From Neopestalotiopsis rosae (Eukaryota > Ascomycota > Sordariomycetes > Amphisphaeriales > Sporocadaceae), in NCBI GenBank assembly GCA_023078685.1, contig JALGAS010000006.1:372001-436000 (forward strand): a stretch of 64,000 bases of DNA, read 5' to 3'. The notes under the pieces were generated by a model that was not told the DNA's origin, ran no database searches, and worked only from the letters and a program-made list of their open reading frames with translations. This document shows, piece by piece, positions 32,501 to 45,376 of the stretch. The first letter of the stretch is position 1. Each line of letters starts with the position of its first letter. The position numbers and the translations under genes were made by a program.

Positions 32501-33987
32501 CGAGAAGCTGGCATACCTTTGCTGCAACATCCTTGGCATCCGGGGACAGGCGAGCCTGGTCTGCCATGCGGCTCTCCTTGACGACGGTGATGTTTCCAAG
32601 GTGAAGCACTGCAGCAACGGTACGTAGAATGGAGTCTTGCTCCTTCTCTGAGAAGCCCATGACTTGGAAAGCATCGAGCAGGGACTTCCACTCGTCTACA
32701 TCGGATACACCAACAATTGTGTCATGACCATCACGGGTGTATGAAAAGTCGTCGACTTCCATGTCACCTAGGAGATAATCTTGTTTCATTTGACGATCCG
32801 CTCCAGCGAGCAATTGGTAGAAGATGTGGTAGTTGCGCTCCTGAGCATTGATGTGAACCACTCTGGACTTCTCAAGTAGATACCAGTCGATGAAAGCTCC
32901 AGCGATGGCACCGGCATTGCTGAATTCGATCCTGATGAACTTTCCAAATCGTGAGGAGTTGTTATTCCTGACAGTCTGCGCATTACCGAAAGCCTCCAAG
33001 ATTGGGTTGGCTCGAAGAATTTGTTGTGACAAGTTGGAGTGTTGTCCTCTACCCTTGGCTGGCGAGTCGGTGCGAGCCACGGCTGCAAGATATTGGATCA
33101 CCTTTTTGGTGTTTTCAGTCTTTCCAGCACCAGATTCACCCGTGACAAGAATGCTCTGGTTTGTGCCTTCATCGACCAAGTTCCTGAATGCCTCATCAGC
33201 CATGGCAAAGATGTGCGGCTTGGTGTCTTCTCGGTTGCGGCCTTTGTACATGTTGATGTACTCATTGGTATATATCGGCAATGGACAGTAGGGATTGACA
33301 GTAACCAAGAAAAGTCCCGAATACGTGTAGATCAGGTCTGCTTGATATCTCATATGAAGATTATGCACAACAGAAGCTTCGTTGAGGTGAGTCAGCTCCG
33401 CCATGTCGTTGGCTTTGTCGAACTTGGCAGGATTGACCTTGTCGACACTCTCGGACTCGACCTCTCGTTGCTATTGTAACAAAATGTCAGCAATCATAAA
33501 GTTGGGACGATGCAGTGGGACTCACGGTTCCATCGTCACATTGCACAAGTATCTTGCCGTTGGGCAGATCCTCGACGACCCATCCCTTGACAAAGGCGGT
33601 CTCGGCGTCCCTCAGCCAAACATATCTCTTGCCGGAGAAGTCATTTTCACCCTCTATACCTCTAACGACATCTATGCTCCTACGTAGATCCTCAGTCTTG
33701 ATGAACGAAGGAGCAAACGTCGAAGAGTTCGGAGCACTGCTCTTCGAATCGCTCCGGTGATGCTTGGAGCCTGCGCCCGAGGCAGGAGCCAAGTTTGCAG
33801 CTATTGATGCCACCGAGTTGTTGCGGTTGTGAGTCGGCGAGGTCGCTACGCTCGACAAGGGTGACGGAGAAGTGAAAATGGCGGATTTGGGTCGAGTAGC
33901 TAGAGCAGGGCCGTTGGGCCCCGTTGAGGGTGAGCCAGAGCGAGAGAAAGGATTCCGCCGTTGCGACATGGTGCGCGCAGGTTCCAT
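26520..33987 (-). CDS. MYO2: Class II myosin heavy chain
   Basis: Two exons, 33987-33526 and 33470-26520, joined by a 55-bp intron in phase, give about 2,470 residues. A disordered Ser-rich N-terminus of about 110 residues precedes an SH3-like domain (KRYVWLRDAETAFVKGWV). The motor domain follows with P-loop GESGAGKT (about residue 265), switch I NNNSSRFGKF and switch II DIAGFE, then actin-binding and converter segments. A light-chain-binding neck carries IQRR..F and a degenerate second IQ before the NPWWQLLIKMKPLL junction. From about residue 930 almost to the end is heptad-repeat coiled coil. This is conventional myosin II, which drives the contractile ring at septation and cortical actin flow. 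It is longer than animal myosin II (about 1,950), as usual in filamentous ascomycetes. The DBF2 kinase gene in this window acts in the same process, but linkage is probably accidental. Divergent from the zinc-finger gene. Confidence 0.97.
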
Positions 33988-35369
33988 GGTGTATTATTGC
34001 GAGGTGATTCTGTCCGCAGAGTATGAATTCCGTTTCGGAGCAGCTTCGCTCATGCACGGCACAGCGAGTATTATCCGCTGCGACGATCGGAGAGCGGTAG
34101 GATTATTGAGATGTATTATGGCAAGCTGTTCAGGATGCCATGAAATTCAACTTTGGAAATAGACAGTTACTCCGCCCAAAAAGAAAAGGACGTATGTTTC
34201 AAAAGAGAATAGCATTAATCGTCACGTTCATCATGGTCGTGATTGTGTGTGTGTGTAGAGGAAGGTTGTCTCAGTTGCGATCCATTTCGGGTGCACAAGG
34301 TCAATAATGGGCAGCTCTTGGTCGATTTGTTTACTTGCCGTTGCTGCACCAATGTAAACACACGAGACCGCGACAGCCCTGAAGCACAGGCCATTTAGGT
34401 ATGACGCTGTGCTCCCACAGTGGGTTGGCTTTATCTGTAAGGCCGCAGGCGGCCCAGCCGAGTCCACTGAGATCGGGCAGCGGAAACTAGTTAGCGCCTT
34501 CTCCGCAAGCACAAAACTGGTTAGCCTCGAATATGTGGTTGCCGTGAGCGTGGGCCGCGTGGACCACGATGGCTCTCTGAGTCTAGCCCGAAAAAGGTCA
34601 GCATTATCCACTGCCAGCACATGCCCAGGTGGAATTCTTGGGCCCGATGCGCTGGATATCCAAGTGCCGGAATTACCTTGTTGCGTGTCCCGATCACTTT
34701 CTGGTGCGGTCGAGCTTGACTAGAACTTTGCCGGGGGCTGGACTTAAAGCACCAAAAGTCCCAAACAGGCGTTAGGGTCGCGATTGAGGCGCCGATCAAT
34801 TTCAATCACCTCCGTGAATAATTACGACCACCAAACGCTCGCCGCCGGATCGCGATTGCTTGTGCGCTTTCTTCTAGTACCAAGCCTCGGAGCGAAACAA
34901 ACGCGCAGTCTTCCAGATACTCGAGAAGTCTTGAAACCCCACTGTTCACGTCAAAGAGCTGGGCGCGTATCCTTACCGTTCCACAGCTCTGGTGGTTTTA
35001 CTTGCAAGGTTCACGAACAGCCGTTGGCTTCCATCTCGTCCTGGCAGGCTAATACACCATCCCGCATCGTCGCGACTTTATTGATTGAAGGACTTTTCTT
35101 GGTACATCAGGTGTCGCAATGATCCTGGTTGCACAGAACGCTCCCAATCAAACACTCCATAAAGACCGTCCTTAGCATCTTTGATTTGCATATCACAAAG
35201 AACAAGAACAATACTTCTCACAACTCACAATAAGCGCGTCGCCGATATGTCAGTAGCGGTAATCTGATTTCGAACTGTTGTCTTGGAAACTGTCGGCAAG
35301 ATATTGCCACATATACAAATCTGGCTTCCCAGCTGAAGTCAAGTCAGTCTTTAACAATAGCTCTTGACC
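33988..35369. other. Divergent intergenic region of myosin and zinc-finger genes
   Basis: About 1.4 kb shared promoter region. It contains a short GT run near 34240. Several open frames of 60-130 codons exist on both strands but lack family character. No repeat or RNA gene recognised. Confidence 0.45.
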
Positions 35370-38300
35370 ATGTCTCGGATACCGAACGATCATGCCCATT
35401 TTCCGGGCCAACAACCACAGCACCCATATCCTTTTGTTCCGGTACCGAATATTCAACCTGCCTCATCTTTCTACGGAGCTTCACAAGGTCCTAATCCTGC
35501 GATCACGGCCAGCAACTATGCTTCAATCAACGGCTCGTTTGAATACAATGGAAGCAGGATTCCTGGCTTGGGCATGAGTTGGGGTCATGAGAGCCTTGCG
35601 ACCCATGCGCGCGAGTCTGAAGCGCGTCTTCCTGGCCTTGGAATGGAGCAAGGTCGCTCTTCCCAGCCTGCAATTGCCCAACAGGCACCCACACGTTCCA
35701 AGGATGCGTCAGAGGAAGGTGAATTGAGCGAAGGAGAACTCGAGGATCTGTACGATCCAAAAAGCTCGCACGTAGTATCTCAGCCATCAACACATAAACT
35801 TCAACCTTCTGGTGTCAATGATCAAGCAACCGGCAGCCCTGGGGATGCTGATGGCTCTTCTATATATGACACGGGATCAGCCCAGGAGGACATGGTGATC
35901 GACAGTACTTCAGCGTCGCAGCCTGGATTTGACGAAGACGATGAATATGAGCCAGGCGAATACGAGCCAGATTATCAGCCTCGAGAGAAGTCGGGTTCGT
36001 ATTCGCCACGCCTCTCGCCCAAGGAAGCGCGGTCTGCGATCCCTGGAAGTACTAACACAACTTCAAATGGCCAGGGTGAGTCAATTCGTTCTTCCTTTTC
36101 TTCTACTGGTCCAAGTTCTTACCAATCGTCATGCTTTTGCAGTGTCCACGGCCTTTCACTCTATACCGCGTGGCATTGCAACTAAGCCAGAGCCACTCAA
36201 TGGCCATAAGTCTCCGGTTGAAAGCAATAAGGCACCATCATCATCTGTCGATCCAACCATGGCGCCAACTCCCTCGTCACTCCCTTACAAATCGATATCA
36301 GAAGCTAAAAAGAAGGCTCAAGAAGCTATCCTGGGATTATGGCCCCTGAAGGTACGGTATCAGGATTACCTCGATGAGGGCCTTGACCCTCATACGGTCA
36401 GGAATCTGTTCGCAGAATTGGGTCTCGACGCTTCTTCTCCCAAGCCCGCTGCAGTGTCGACTCCCTCTACTGTGAAACCACCAACTCCTCAGCTAGCAGC
36501 TCCAGCACAATCCCAACCATCTACACAACCTTTCGTTGCGCAATCTACTCCATCAGACCAGGGAAAACATGCTGCAGAAACGACAAGTGCCAGCCAAGAG
36601 TCGAAGATGGGGCAAAAAAAATCGGCCCAGGAGGAACGCAAAGACAAGATCGCGCGCATGCTTGCAGAGAAAAGTAAAAAGACCGCAGCTCAACCTCCTC
36701 CAGCGGCTGTATCTTCTCCGATTGCACCACCTTCGAAGACACCCATCCCTTCTACCTCTTCAGAGATCACCGAGGCTGCTAAGTCCAAGCTGAGGGCTCA
36801 AAACAATCAAAAGTTGTTGGAAAAGCTTGCTGCGTTAAAGAAGCAGCAGAGCACAAAGCCAGAGTCTCCGCATCAGCCAAGCAACGCATTAACTCCAGCG
36901 AAGCAACCTGAGTTACCAATTGTTCCCGTCAGCAATGTGATCGGGGCCAAGCAGTCAGCTGATCCTAAGCCCCCTGCGGCTGAGCCTGATGCCTCGTCTG
37001 CGTCTGGAGGTCAAGGTCTTTCTGTTTCGTCGTCCCCACACCCAGCTCCCAAGAGTCGGAATATGAAGCGGCCTATAGCTTCAGACTTTGATGGTTATTC
37101 GTCCAATAGCAGCGCATTCAAGCGCAATCGCACACAAGAGACGTTAATTATCGATGTTAGTGACGACGAAGACGTGGAGATGGACCTGGGCTCTCCCACA
37201 GAGCCTTCCAATGCTATTCAGGACAGCAACATAGGATCGCGAACGAGTGTACTGGCGTCCCATCCCCCGTTAACACATTCACGCAGTTGGCATGGCCCCA
37301 AATCGACTTCTGCGACACCAGCTGCATCGACGCCTGCTGGCCATGGCCAGAAGCTGGATCTACTGACCCAGCAGATACAAGAAGCACGAAGAAGGATTGC
37401 AGAGGCCGAGGCAAAGAAGGCAAGCAGGTCAAATGGCGAGCCCACGCCCTTGGCCCAGTCACCCGCCAATACGCCAGATCCTCAAGTCTCTGCAATTTTC
37501 TCAAAGCCACTCCAAAGTCCACAAGTCGAAAGACGTGATAGAATCAGCGCCTATCATCTGCCCGTTCTGGATGCTGCTCTTAGAGAAAAGCAGGAAAGAC
37601 TCAGGCGACTGCAAGAGGAAGCTGCGCAACTTGAAATCGAGGTCAAGGCAACATTGGATGCAAGACAGCAATTGACGATAGAGATGGAAGGCCTTGACAT
37701 TGCGAAGCCGAAGTCTCCGCAAGTCAATGGCCCTTCAGATGCGCTCCCACACGGTATGTGAACCCTTCGCAACGCAGATTTCATTGCTCATCTGTATAGT
37801 AGCCGCACCTGAATCAGCTCACACGGGCGAGTCGCCTGTCGACGCTATCGTTCCTGAGCATCCGACAGTAGTGAACGATGTTGTTGATTCGAAGGTACTT
37901 TCTGAAAACGATCGATCTGCCGCATCTTCGCCCAGCAACAGCTCGATGGAAATCGAATCGGAATCCGCCAGTAGCGGTAGAGTTACAGCAACGGCGATCA
38001 CTCCAGTTGAGATACTCACACAAGCCGACTTTCCATCAGTGGTTACCAGCGCGCCGGAAGTTGATGCGATTGAGTCTCCTGTGCGCGAAAAATCTGCGTC
38101 AGTACCGGTCGACGTTGGTAATAATGATGAGCCGCAGGACTCATCCACAACGGCATCTGTTGATGTACCCCAGGAACCGGCTTCAATGGAGCCTGACGTC
38201 CCAATGCAAATATCGGATGCGGAAGACGAGGATTATGAGCCGCAACCACCGCACATCTCTGATACAGTCCAAGCTTACGGGACTGGTGGAACAGGAGATG

Positions 38301-39051
38301 AGGTAAATCCGACTTCTGTACTAGGAAGCCCTGTACTCATCCAAGAGCAGATTCCTGACGAGGAGCCCTATGAACCGAGTCCATCTCAAGTAGCAGAACC
38401 AGTCAAGCAAACGGCGTCAGATGTCACGAATGCTACGAATGGCGATGTACAAACTCGCTCTGCAAAAGAGCACCTTTTACTGACTACGGAGCAGGCTAGA
38501 TCTCAGAATGACTTGTCTGCAAAGGATTTGTTGTCATATCAGAGCCCTCTCAGATACTTCCATGCCTACAAATTTCATCCTCATTATCTGGAGAATGTGG
38601 CAGGCGGCTTGAAGTCAATGACTTATAGTTCCAAAATCGACACATCGCGGCCCATCTGCCCTTTTGTGCTTGATGATGGTCAGTGCCCTAAGGGACCCGA
38701 CTGTGAGTTCCAGCACTTTGAGAAGATGGCACTTTCAGGTAAGTATTCTCTTCCCGCCGGCACAGATATCTCTTCAAATTGCACTCTGCGTTGTTCTTCC
38801 CCCCTTTGAAAAGCTGACCATTGCTCCCCTTTCCACCAGACTCGGCCATTATTGCAGAGCTGGGATCTACAGCAACGTACACAGGCGAACAGAAAGACCG
38901 GTTCATCGAAGGTCTCAAGAAGGTTCTGCAAGATCTAAAGACTCGTAAAATCAAAGATTTCGAGAGTATCACGAAGGCTCTCATGCAATACCGGGCCGAC
39001 TTCCTAGGAGACAAGAGCAAGGTTCTGCCTCTAAACGACATTGTTATCTAG
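35370..39051 (+). CDS. Red1/ZFC3H1-type zinc-finger protein (RNA surveillance)
   Basis: Four exons, 35370-36075, 36143-37753, 37800-38738 and 38840-39051, join in frame to 1,155 residues. Most of the protein is disordered and rich in Ser, Pro and Gln, with acidic GEYEPDYQP-like and DYEPQPP-type repeats and a short coiled coil near residues 730-810 (LREKQERLRRLQEEAAQLE). Near residue 1,065 lies a single zinc finger of spacing C-x8-C-x5-C-x3-H (CPFVLDDGQCPKGPDC...H), the PF10650-type finger found in fission yeast Red1 and human ZFC3H1. Those proteins scaffold nuclear complexes that hand unwanted transcripts to the exosome. The C-terminal 70 residues after the finger are helical and also conserved in type. 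I therefore infer a nuclear RNA-surveillance scaffold; the rest of the length has few alignable features, so the orthology is moderate. Confidence 0.85.
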
Positions 39052-41780
39052 GCAAGCTTCCCCCACAACTAACCTTGCAACAAGAACGCGGCAATTGCAC
39101 ATACTCGTCGCCTTGTAGTATTATTTTCTGGCTTTCACAAAAGCTTCTCATTTCCTGGACGCGTCCTGGGCGGACGTGGTACCAACCTTTCGTCATATTT
39201 CCCATTACGCTCACCTGCCGTGACGGCGTACTTTATGCATTGAAGCATTTTCATAAAAGAGACGGAAGATATTGGTTACGCCAGCGTGCATCGATACCCA
39301 TTGTTAGCAGTCTGGCGCCATGAGCATGTGCTGTTGTGGTGCATTTGCCAATGAGTCGACGCCTGCCAATGACATTGGCCAATTTTATGGCCGCGGAGAC
39401 GTTGAGAAAGAAGATTGATGGCGAGATAAGACAGATGCCAGGTTGGCATGTAATAAGACAACCTCGTGGGAGGAGCATTTGTGCTGCAGTCCTAGGGTGA
39501 ATCGTAATTTGTCTGCTGTTCCCAGCAGGAGACGTTAGGCTCGTCATGCTCGTTCGACGGCGGCACGTCCGCGGAATAGTGTGATGAGGATGCCAACGCT
39601 CTGAAAAGAAATAGCTTGGTAGTGAGCATTTCAATACATACACATCGGATTTGAAAGAGATGTATTGTGTTAATCGAGTGTTGAACTTTGCACAAAAGAA
39701 AGACATGACTGCTCTGCCATATCCTGTGCTCATCTGCCTTGTTCCTCGTCCCCAAGGTGGCCCTTCTGGCTTGCACTTGGATCATGTTCTTGTGATCTTT
39801 AGGTGTCATAAGAAAAAAAAATGTTGTATTTTAGCTCGAGCATACATGTAAATGAGAAAGGACAGTCAGTTGTTCTGTGCAAACCACATGTCGGTATTAA
39901 TCATAACAGTACTGGCTTGAGGTCGGAGTCTCTTCCTGTCAACAGTTTGTTTGTTTGCCTTGACAGAACCATCGGTTCTACGGCCCACCTTGTACAACGT
40001 CACGCATCACCAAGTGACCGATGCAGAAGCAGACAACATGGCTTTCCGGCTACCACGACATGTGACGGAACGAAAGAAGGCCCGGATGATGCGCCATGTC
40101 AAGACGGCTCGGCCCTGCCACGGGGCTGACATCTCGAGAACGTGGTTAAGGGATACATACTCCCACTTGACCAGATAATCGAAGAAACAGGAATGGCTCT
40201 TCAAAGGAAAACATGGAGACCGACTCTATGTATGTGAACATGTGATGATTCCATCACTCCAAGAGGCGTGACATTGTATACTACAAAACCAGATTCCCTG
40301 CAGTCATGCCTGAGAAGGATTTGATGATACTGAAAGCCGAGTATGACAGATTGAATTGTTTGCAAGATGGTTCTTCTAGCGCAAATTACCGATTGGGGCA
40401 TCCAGTCCTGTAGCTATTCCATAAAAAGGTGAACTATCGCAACACGATCAGATTTGTCCGACTCCACCACTGTTGATCAGATGGCGCAAGTGGTGGACTA
40501 GATCACCCACAACAGCGGGTATAATTGATTGTCGTGTGACATACGTGCGCAAGGGGCACGGGCTGAATGCTGATAGAATGTGGAAAGGATGTCAATAGTG
40601 TCAGGCCTTGTGGTGGCGACGTGGAAATGGTTACACGGTCAATGACTGACAGCTACGGTATCTGATCTGATCAACACTCATAATTCACAGTGCTGGCACA
40701 ACAAAGGTCAAAGAACCCACAGAGTCAACGATGTGTCCGTCCGTTTGGCGATATTCACACTGATTATGAGGCTATGTCGTAATGAATGCTAAGTTGTCAT
40801 TATTGGTGAAACTTTGGAGCCCGGCGGTTGGACAGCAACGAAATTCTTTGCACAAGGGAAGACAAGGCAGCAAACCCATGGCCCAAGATTTCACCAAAAG
40901 GTTTGGTCAGTGACTTTGCACAAAAGGGAAGGACTTTGGCATAATCACTTTTGGTCGTCTGGTTACCGAGAAATATTTAGTCCTGTTTCAGATTTTCTGT
41001 CCCAGCAGCAGATGTCAGTCACCAACGTCCAAGAATTCCACGATCGCGTCAAGTTACAAACGCCGCCAGCCCACGTGTGAAGGGACCCCAAAAAAGAAGT
41101 TTGCGACATCAACACCAACCCACAACCCACAATCTCTCACACTTTTTTTTTTCCACTCTCCCTTTCCCTTCTTTTCACCCTCTTGGCAGTATTTTTCATT
41201 CAGTATTCCCTTCGACACTTGTATTCTTCTTCTATTGCAGTCGGGGCACCGTTCCTTCTGTTCGCCTCTTCACAACTCCTCTTTCGTCCATCTCGGCGAC
41301 TTGTCCCCAGGTCTGCATCCAACTGCATCGCGACAGGCACCAGCCAGCCTTCTTTTTTCCATCCTGTCTTTTTTCATCACTTCTGTTCGTTTGCCCGCAC
41401 ACTTTCAACTCGAATTCCTTGACGTACGAAGCACCATCCATCCAGCAACCATAAGCTTTGGATGGTGGCTGCTAGGCGAGGTGATGTCCCCCAGCGCCAA
41501 AGTTAGGGAATTGTAACCGACAGGTGGTTCATAAACAAGGCGCGCTGAACCGGAAACAAGCTTCCACTTGGGCATTCCAGGCTTCAACTTCCAAAGGCGC
41601 CACGAATCTTCAATTGGCAGAGGTATCGCTCGAATGATCTCGACTCTGGAATCGGAAATCGGCAGAATTCATCAGATGTTGGGATAACTCCATCTCAACC
41701 ATCTGATAAATCACATCTGTCGCGGACCTCGTGAACAACAAAAGCAATTCACAATATTCAGTTCCTAGAAGTCCATCACA
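39052..41780. other. Long intergenic stretch and GPCR leader
   Basis: About 2.7 kb without a supported gene. The part from about 41140 to 41400 is pyrimidine-rich (a T run at 41144 and CCCTTTCCC-like tracts), typical of a fungal core promoter and long 5' leader for the receptor gene downstream. The longest frame, leftward at 39251-39733, has no family character. No repeat was recognised. Confidence 0.5.
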
Positions 41781-43409
41781 ATGGCGACCGATGGCGGCTA
41801 TGCGCCCTTGCCGCCCGAGAGCGACACCCTATACCATCTGCCAAATGTTCACAGAACCGGTCTTATCGCTGTGGGGACCGCCGCCTTGATCTCATTCATC
41901 TCCACTACGGGCCTGTTTCTCTTTCTCACTTATAAGCTTCTCGCCGATTTGGTTGATCGATGGCAGCACCCGCGCCAGCGCCAGCGAGGCTCCATTGAGC
42001 AGGGCCTTGACCTGGGCGACAGACAATACTCCATGCGCGATTCTGTCGCTGGCCACGACTCCAAGGCGACCACCGATCACACAGCCTTGGCCGAGAAGAG
42101 AGCTCGCAACCCCTTCCCTCTACTCATCTATAACCTGCTACTGGCCGAGATGCAGACTGCTCTTGGATACTCCCTCAACCTTGAATGGGTCATTCGTGAT
42201 GGCATTTATGTGGGTACGAGCACCTGTTGGGCTCAGGGCTGGCTGAACAATATTGGTGTTCTGAGCAGCAGTATCTTCTTTGTGTCCATCTCCATCAACA
42301 CGTACCTCTCAGTTGTCCAAGGCTGGCGTCCGCCTCGATGGTTCATCTTCACCTGGATTGTCTTCTGCTGGCTCTTGACAATCTTTCTCACCTCTGGTGG
42401 TATCATTGCCACAAACAATGGACGAGACGCAGGAGGCTGGTATGTGCGGGCCAATACCTGGGTAAGGAATTCTAATTTTATATTTGTTCGTCCTGTTTGA
42501 GAAGAGCATAGAGGCTAACAACTCATATTTTAGTGTTGGGTCAACTCTCAATATGCCTCAGCACGTCTCTGGGCTGAGTGGGCCTGGATTCTCGCATCTA
42601 TTCCCATCACCATCATCCTATACACCATGGTCTTCTGGTCTCTGTGGCGCGAGAACAGATCATCGAGACACCTGCCGCGCAGACGCGTACAAGCCCAGGA
42701 GCCCAATCTCCCCTCGGGTCACCATCCAGCTTTCCTGGTCTACCCCTTCATCTACATTGCCTGCACCAGCCCCCTGGCCATTGCCCGACTCATTACCGTG
42801 GCTGGAGGCAGTCCCAGCGTCACGTACTACTGCATCGCCGGCCTGACGCTGGGCACCAACGGCTTCTGGAACACCATCCTCTGGTCCACGACGATGCTCT
42901 TCAGCACGCCCGAGGACATGCGCAACACGGGCCTCGACCAGTTCGCCTTTATCCGCACCCCCATCACGCGCCGCTACGGCAACATTGTCCACATCAACGG
43001 CCCCGCCAGCAAGCGCAACAACAACCTCACCGGCGGCCTCGACGGTATGGCCGGGGACGGCACAGCCACCTCGCGTGGCGGCAGTGGATGGTGGTGGTGG
43101 AACCTCGGCGGCCAGACGCGCTGGAAGGGCCCGGCCCAGTCGCGCAACACGAGTCAGCAGTCCCTGGCGCGCCGAGAGGTCCGCGCCACGCCTCCCCCTC
43201 CCGAGCACGGCATCCAGCTCGACGTGGTCACGACCGTCGAGCACGAGTTTGTCGACGCAGGCATCAGCCCTACGGGAACCGTGTCTGCACAAGACGGCTT
43301 GATTCTTACGCAGCACCCCACCAAGGCTGATAGCACCATAACTACCGAGGGCAGCATGGGCAAGGAGTCTACTGATCGTTATAGCATGCACCGTGCTCCG
43401 ACTTTGTGA
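41781..43409 (+). CDS. Seven-helix GPCR-like receptor
   Basis: Two exons, 41781-42461 and 42534-43409, join in phase to 518 residues. Hydrophobic segments appear near residues 28-55, 108-125, 140-170, 178-205, 235-262, 295-320 and 325-345, giving a seven-helix topology with the N-terminus outside. The long basic loop between the first and second segments and the 150-residue cytoplasmic tail rich in Ser, Thr and Gly are like fungal class III/V (Git3/cAMP-receptor-like) receptors. Pheromone-receptor or rhodopsin motifs are not visible. The role would be sensing an external cue and signalling through a heterotrimeric G protein, inferred only from topology. The exon 2 part is strongly GC-rich. 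Converges on the MFS transporter that follows. Confidence 0.75.
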
Positions 43410-43889
43410 AAGCAAGAAAATCCATTGTGTGAAAGGAAGATGGAGGTGGACTCGGAGGAGAGTTCCAGAGTGTGAGAAAGGCGTGCTTGGGTGAACACCA
43501 CGAAAGATGCCCCGACAATGAATTGACACGGAATGAGTTAATGGATACGGGGCCTCCTGCCACCCCGATTGTGACGCTCGTGAACGCAAACCTCACGAAA
43601 TCCTCAAAGAGGGAGGTCAAGGCCAGACGGAATGTATTGCAACAAAGAACGATACTCCAGATTTCAAAAAAGAAATCCACATCGCTTTGCTTGCAAGGAG
43701 GTGTCACTGACGTATTCGACGTCCAACATTTGCAGATTTGAGTAGCACAATAGCATAGGAGCCCTGAATAGTTGCACCAAAATAAACCAATTTTGAGCAC
43801 TAGATCCTACACCAGATGGCGTAACTTTGAAATAATGTGCTCGTAACTTGGCTATAAAGATGCTCGACATTTACACACACCAGATTCCT
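43410..43889. other. Convergent 3' flanks
   Basis: Separates the receptor from the leftward transporter. It should hold both 3' untranslated regions; no coding frame or repeat is supported. Confidence 0.5.
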
Positions 43890-45376
43890 TCAAAACTTGA
43901 CCCAAGGATTCCATCCCACACTGTACCCCTTGGCAATCTGAAAACTAATCAAGCTCAACACCTCAATGAGCCCAGTAAAGATGATGACACCCCAGTAGCT
44001 ACCACCACAAGCCGTGACCAGGCTTCCGCCAATGGGGATGCCAATCAGGCACGCAAAGCTGGCGACGGTGTAGCAGGTGGCATAGTACCGCCCGTACTGC
44101 TGGGTGTGGCACAGCTGGCCGACGCAGACCGGGGTGATGGAGATGTTGCTGCCGGTGCCGAAGCCGAAGAGTATGGCAAAGACGACCAGGCCCGGCATGG
44201 TCTTGCCGGCGGGCAACCATATGCCTAGCGAGGCCACAATGGTGACGAGTACCGAGAGCATGTTGCTGTTGAAGGGCCCGATGCGGTCGGCCCAGTAGCC
44301 GGGAAGCAGCCGCCCGAACACCGAGGAGGCGTTGAGGATTGTTAGAATGTAGAAGCTGATGCTCTGGTCGAACCCGGCGTACAGCGCGTACGATGAGATG
44401 TAGGCAATGGGGATGAAGAGGGCAAACTCTAGCATGAAGACGCCGAGCGTGGTGAAGAGAAAAGCTTTGTCCTTGAGGATCTTGAAGTCCGGGTGAATGC
44501 TCGAGTTGCGGGCCGCGGGCAGGCGCCGGTGCACGAGCATGCTGCAAATGGTCGAGAGGAAGAGGCAGATGAAGCCCACGATCCGGAGTCCCCAGGCCCA
44601 GCCAAGGCGGTCAAATAGGCGCTGCAGAATGAGAGGGAAGATGACGCCGCCGACGCCGCCGCCGGAACTGGCGATGCCGGTGGCAAGCCCACGTCTGGCC
44701 TTGAAGAAGTGGCCTACCGCTGTGAAGCATGGAGTAAAGACGAGCGAGGCACAGATGCCGTTGAGCAAGGAGAAGACGAGAATAAAGTGCCAATATTCTA
44801 GAGGTATTTGTCAGTATTCCATTTTGCAAGTTTCCCTGCAGATAAAGTCAACAGGAACACCGCAAACTTACGAGTGCAGATACTCATCAGCATTAGACTG
44901 GCAACGCCCCCTACGCCTCCAGGTATGATAAGCCACCTAGGACCATACTTGTCAAATAATGGTCCAATGTAGACGCCACCACCAAAAGCCAGGAATGTGT
45001 ATATCGAGTATATCCAACCTATGGTGCCCTCGCTATAATCCGATAGTTGATGCGCCGCATTGTACGTCTGGAAGACGGCGATCGAGTTCATGACTCCCAA
45101 GGAACTCACGAGTCCGCACCAGGCACCAAAGACCACGAGCCAAGCCTCCAAGCCGCCCTCTGGGTACGTCTCATCTTGCAGCAAGGTTTGCGGATCGGAA
45201 GTAGCATCTGAAATGTTGCCTAGTGCTTCAGGGTCGCCTTGCACGACAAATAATTGCGGGTTGGCGTTGACGGGGTTATCAGTCTGTCCGTCCTTGGTTT
45301 CATCAGCGAGAGGCTTTGAAAGACTCTCCCCAGCCGCCGCCTTGGGGTCGGTGCCAACTTGCCCTTTTTCCTCCAT
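43890..45376 (-). CDS. MFS transporter, monocarboxylate (SLC16/MCT) type
   Basis: Two exons, 45376-44872 and 44797-43890, join in frame to 470 residues across a 74-bp intron. A hydrophilic N-terminus of about 75 residues is followed by twelve predicted membrane helices. Family marks are the PEGG..AW motif entering helix 1, [10 protein letters not shown] between helices 2 and 3, the [17 protein letters not shown] motif in helix 5 and a long central loop ([10 protein letters not shown] region), then [14 protein letters not shown]. This matches fungal monocarboxylate-permease-like proteins that move small organic acids or metabolites across the plasma membrane by proton coupling. No signature-cluster neighbour is present; it is probably a general transporter. 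Start at the only in-frame ATG before the helices. Confidence 0.9.

Noticed and set aside
26520..33404. Many open frames of 60-210 codons on the strand opposite myosin
   Set aside because: They are antisense shadows of a long high-complexity coding frame with biased third positions.
39251..39733. 160-codon leftward frame in the 2.7-kb gap
   Set aside because: Composition is rich in Arg, Thr and Cys as expected from random reading; no motif and no splice context.
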